Assembly: GCA_050260415.1 (NCBI GenBank)
Contig: JBLNCE010000101.1
Span: 1 to 24,910 of the forward strand
Length of the DNA stretch: 24,910 nucleotides
From: JBLNCE01 sp050260415
GTDB taxonomy: Bacteria; Bacillota; UBA4882; JAAYXC01
Reading direction: 5' to 3'
Part shown: positions 22,916 to 24,910 of the stretch, one piece after another
Numbering within the stretch: position 1 is the first letter of the stretch
Layout of the letters: each line of letters opens with the position of its first letter
Notes under the pieces: generated by a model
The model's input: only the letters and a program-made list of their open reading frames with translations
The model's database searches: none
Told to the model about the DNA's origin: nothing
Translations under genes and position numbers: made by a program

Positions 22916-23926
22916 ATGTCCATCAGGTCGCGGCGCCCCGCCGCTTTGCGCGGGCGGCGAACGGTTGGGGCGGAAACCGGTGAATCAACCGCCTGCGCCC
23001 CGGGTGGCGAGCGGGTGGCATTTCCGCGGGAAGGCACGGGGATCCGCTTGGTTCGGCGCCGTTGGCGGTGGCGTCCCGCCGCAAAGCCATTGCGGGTCTA
23101 CCTGATCGGCGCGGCGATCCTCGCCCTGCTCTGGCAAGGGTTGCTCCTGGCGGCCGGGGCGTTGTTTCCGGATACGGCCGTCGCCGGCTACGGCACGGTG
23201 GAATCAAGTTGCATGGTCAAGGCCGCTTTCTTGCGCCGGGAGTCTCTGGTGGCCGCGCCGGCGGACGGCAATTTCCGGCCGACCCTGGCGGCCGGGGAAC
23301 GAGCGGCCAGGTTCGGGGCGATCGGGGAAATACGCCGCGCCGGCCGAACCCCCGTGGCGGTCGTCGCTCCGAGCCCCGGCCTGGTCTTGTACACCCTGGA
23401 TCCGCAGCGGGGCGTCCCCGGCCACCTCCGTTCGTCCGATCCCGAGGCCGCCATGGCGGAAGCGGCCAGGTTTCAACCCCGTCCGGTGCGGGGTTTCGTG
23501 CGCCGGGGGGACCCGGTGGCGAGGCTGGTGGACGACCTTGAGCAGTATGTCCTTTGCCGTCTGGCCGGATGCCCGGCCAAGCCCGCGCCCGGCGGGAAAG
23601 TCTGGATCCGGGAGGGCGGGAGGCTCATCCCGTTGACCGTGGTCGAGGTCCGCCGGGACGGCGCCGCCACCTGGCTGATTCTGCGCGCGGAGCGTTTTCC
23701 CCTGTCGTGGCTCGGCGAATATGCCCGGCGGGCGGAACTCGTCACGGCACGGTACACCGGCACCACGGTCCCCCGCCGCTATCTGCGCGAGAAAAACGGG
23801 CAGCTGGGCGTGACGGTGATGGCCGGGGGCCGCGCTTCCTTTCGCCCAGTGCAGCTGCGCGGGACGGATGGGCGATTGGCCGTGGTGGAGGGACTGCGGG
23901 AGGGCGATATCGTCCTGCCGCGTTGA
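22916..23926 (+). CDS. Single-pass membrane protein, HlyD-like, of the ylm/sepF cluster
   Basis: The frame gives 336 residues. The first 57 residues are Arg-rich and cytoplasmic. One membrane segment follows (about 61-83, VYLIGAAILALLWQGLLLAA), then about 250 residues outside the cell, rich in beta structure and Gly/Arg. The stretch YGTVESSCMVKAAFLRRESL resembles the biotinyl-lipoyl-like hairpin start of HlyD-family adaptors, and GRLAVVEGLREGDIVL near the end also fits that fold. ATG 22916 has no nearby ribosome site (GGAGGAAGG at 22875 is 33 nt away); GTG 23015 is an alternative that keeps the membrane segment. Similar proteins, as I recall, occupy this place in some anaerobic Bacillota between pgeF and yggS, but I know of no function. 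A cell-wall or division link is inference from position. Confidence 0.75.
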   Translation: MSIRSRRPAALRGRRTVGAETGESTACAPGGERVAFPREGTGIRLVRRRWRWRPAAKPLRVYLIGAAILALLWQGLLLAAGALFPDTAVAGYGTVESSCMVKAAFLRRESLVAAPADGNFRPTLAAGERAARFGAIGEIRRAGRTPVAVVAPSPGLVLYTLDPQRGVPGHLRSSDPEAAMAEAARFQPRPVRGFVRRGDPVARLVDDLEQYVLCRLAGCPAKPAPGGKVWIREGGRLIPLTVVEVRRDGAATWLILRAERFPLSWLGEYARRAELVTARYTGTTVPRRYLREKNGQLGVTVMAGGRASFRPVQLRGTDGRLAVVEGLREGDIVLPR

Positions 23927-23950
23927 ACGGACGCGAGGGGGGCGTGGCGT

Positions 23951-24658
23951 TTGCCCGAGACGGATCTGGCCTCGAGATGGGCGGAGGTGGCGCGCCGGAT
24001 CGACGCGGCGGCCGAACGCCGCGGGCGTGATCCGTCGGCGGTCCGGGTGGTGGCGGTGACCAAGAACGTGCCGGCCGAGACGATCCGGGAGGCGTTGGAT
24101 CTAGGCGTGACGGACCTGGGGGAGAACCGGGTCCAGGAAGCCTTGGGCAAGCAGCTGATCCTGGGCCGCGCCGCCGCCTGGCATCTCGTGGGCAGCCTCC
24201 AGACCAACAAGGCCCGGCGGGCGGCCGAGGCCTTCGACCTCATCCACTCCCTCGACCGCTGGGAACTGGCCGAGATCCTGGCCGAGGCGGGGGAGCGGCG
24301 CGGGCGCCCCGTCCCCGTCCTGGTGCAGGTCAACGTCTCCGGGGAGGCGACCAAGCGCGGATTGGCTCCCGGCGATGTCCTTCCGTTCCTAGCCCGCGCG
24401 GCGGCCCGGGGAGGCCTTGGGCTCCAAGGTCTCATGACCATCGCCCCCGCGGCAAGCGACCCGGAGGAGGCCAGGCCGCATTTTCGCCGGCTCAGGGAGC
24501 TTTTCGACCGGGCCGCGGCGGAGCTGCCCCTGGGTACGGACTGGCGTTGGTTGTCCATGGGGATGAGCCAGGACTACGAGGTGGCGGTGGAGGAAGGGGC
24601 CACGCTCGTGCGCATCGGCACGGCGATCTTCGGCCCGCGCCGGACCAAGGGGGGGTGA
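23951..24658 (+). CDS. yggS: PLP homeostasis protein YggS/YlmE (PROSC family)
   Basis: The protein has 235 residues, the typical length. It is a cytosolic pyridoxal-phosphate-binding protein with a single TIM barrel that helps control free PLP and amino-acid balance. Lys38 in VVAVTKNVP is the PLP-linking lysine. Other family motifs are LGENRVQEA, WHLVGSLQTNKAR, QVNVSGEATKRGL, GLQGLMTIAP, LSMGMSQDYEVAVEEGATLVRIGTAIFG. Start TTG 23951 has GAGGGGGG about 8 nt upstream. It lies 24 nt after the membrane protein gene and 5 nt before sepF, in the order known as ylmE-ylmF in Bacillus. Confidence 0.96.
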   Translation: MPETDLASRWAEVARRIDAAAERRGRDPSAVRVVAVTKNVPAETIREALDLGVTDLGENRVQEALGKQLILGRAAAWHLVGSLQTNKARRAAEAFDLIHSLDRWELAEILAEAGERRGRPVPVLVQVNVSGEATKRGLAPGDVLPFLARAAARGGLGLQGLMTIAPAASDPEEARPHFRRLRELFDRAAAELPLGTDWRWLSMGMSQDYEVAVEEGATLVRIGTAIFGPRRTKGG

Positions 24659-24663
24659 CGACG

Positions 24664-24910
24664 ATGCGGGATTGGGAACGCGATCCGCCCGAGGAGACGA
24701 GGATACGCCGGGGCTTCTTCGAGAAGGTCCTGAACTTTTTGGGCTTCGTCGCCGAGGAAGTCGAGGTGGACGAGGACGATCTCGAGGAAACGCCGCCCGG
24801 TCCGAAGCGGGGCAAGCCCCGGCTGGTCTCGCTGCAGAGCGCCCAGCGCCACCTCAAGGTGGTCGTCTTTGAGCCGAGGAGCTTCGAAGAGGTTCAGGGC
24901 ATCGTCGACC
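24664..24910 (+). CDS. sepF: Cell division protein SepF (3' end outside window)
   Basis: 82 codons are visible and the frame is open to the last base, so the C-terminus is missing. SepF tethers FtsZ to the membrane and shapes the division ring. The membrane-binding amphipathic helix is seen near the N-terminus (FFEKVLNFLGFV), then an acidic linker (EEVEVDEDDLEE), then the start of the SepF core: LVSLQS and LKVVVFEPRSFEEVQGI. ATG 24664 follows GGGGGGTGACG closely and is 5 nt past the yggS stop codon. The full family length is about 140-160 residues, so roughly half is present. Confidence 0.93.
   Translation, partial: MRDWERDPPEETRIRRGFFEKVLNFLGFVAEEVEVDEDDLEETPPGPKRGKPRLVSLQSAQRHLKVVVFEPRSFEEVQGIVD

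Overview
The window reads as a G+C-rich member of the Bacillota (Gram-positive type), not identifiable to species from sequence alone. Signs are AGGAGG-type ribosome binding sites, frequent GTG/TTG starts, a GntR/LacI chimeric regulator, sugar ABC transport without TonB/SusCD genes, and the order pgeF-(membrane protein)-yggS-sepF, which matches the ylmD-ylmE-ylmF cluster of Gram-positives.

Region 1 (1 to about 17,600, + strand) is a carbohydrate locus. It holds the C-terminal third of a GH38 alpha-mannosidase, a GntR-LacI regulator, a secreted sugar-binding protein, a very stable intergenic hairpin, two MalF/MalG-type permeases, a secreted tandem beta-helix protein, a GH99 lipoprotein with the EWHEG catalytic motif, and a 1517-residue secreted protein with three calcineurin-like phosphoesterase domains. 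After a 794-nt gap come a lipoprotein and a secreted protein built from a shared module. The GH99 + GH38 pair points to alpha-mannan or high-mannose glycans. The phosphoesterases and the GH55-like beta-helix protein fit, but do not prove, use of fungal wall material (phosphomannan, beta-glucan). No transporter ATPase is encoded here, so a shared MsmX/UgpC-type ATPase is probably used. The module in the two downstream proteins also seems to occur, diverged, at the C-terminus of the GH99 enzyme, giving four copies in one locus.

Region 2 (17,588 to 18,672) holds a strong hairpin terminator, a dispersed palindromic repeat, a small XRE-type regulator on the - strand with its own terminator, and a 468-nt divergent spacer.

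Region 3 (18,612 to 24,910, + strand) is housekeeping and visibly richer in G+C. It holds nrdR, nrdD (anaerobic ribonucleotide reductase), nrdG (its activase), pgeF, a single-pass membrane protein, yggS, and sepF cut off by the window end. A sigma-A type promoter (TCGACA-N17-TATAAT) with two candidate NrdR boxes 31 bp apart lies just ahead of nrdR, so the regulator probably represses its own operon. An inverted-repeat element lies between nrdD and nrdG, and its right arm encodes part of the apparent N-terminus of NrdG.
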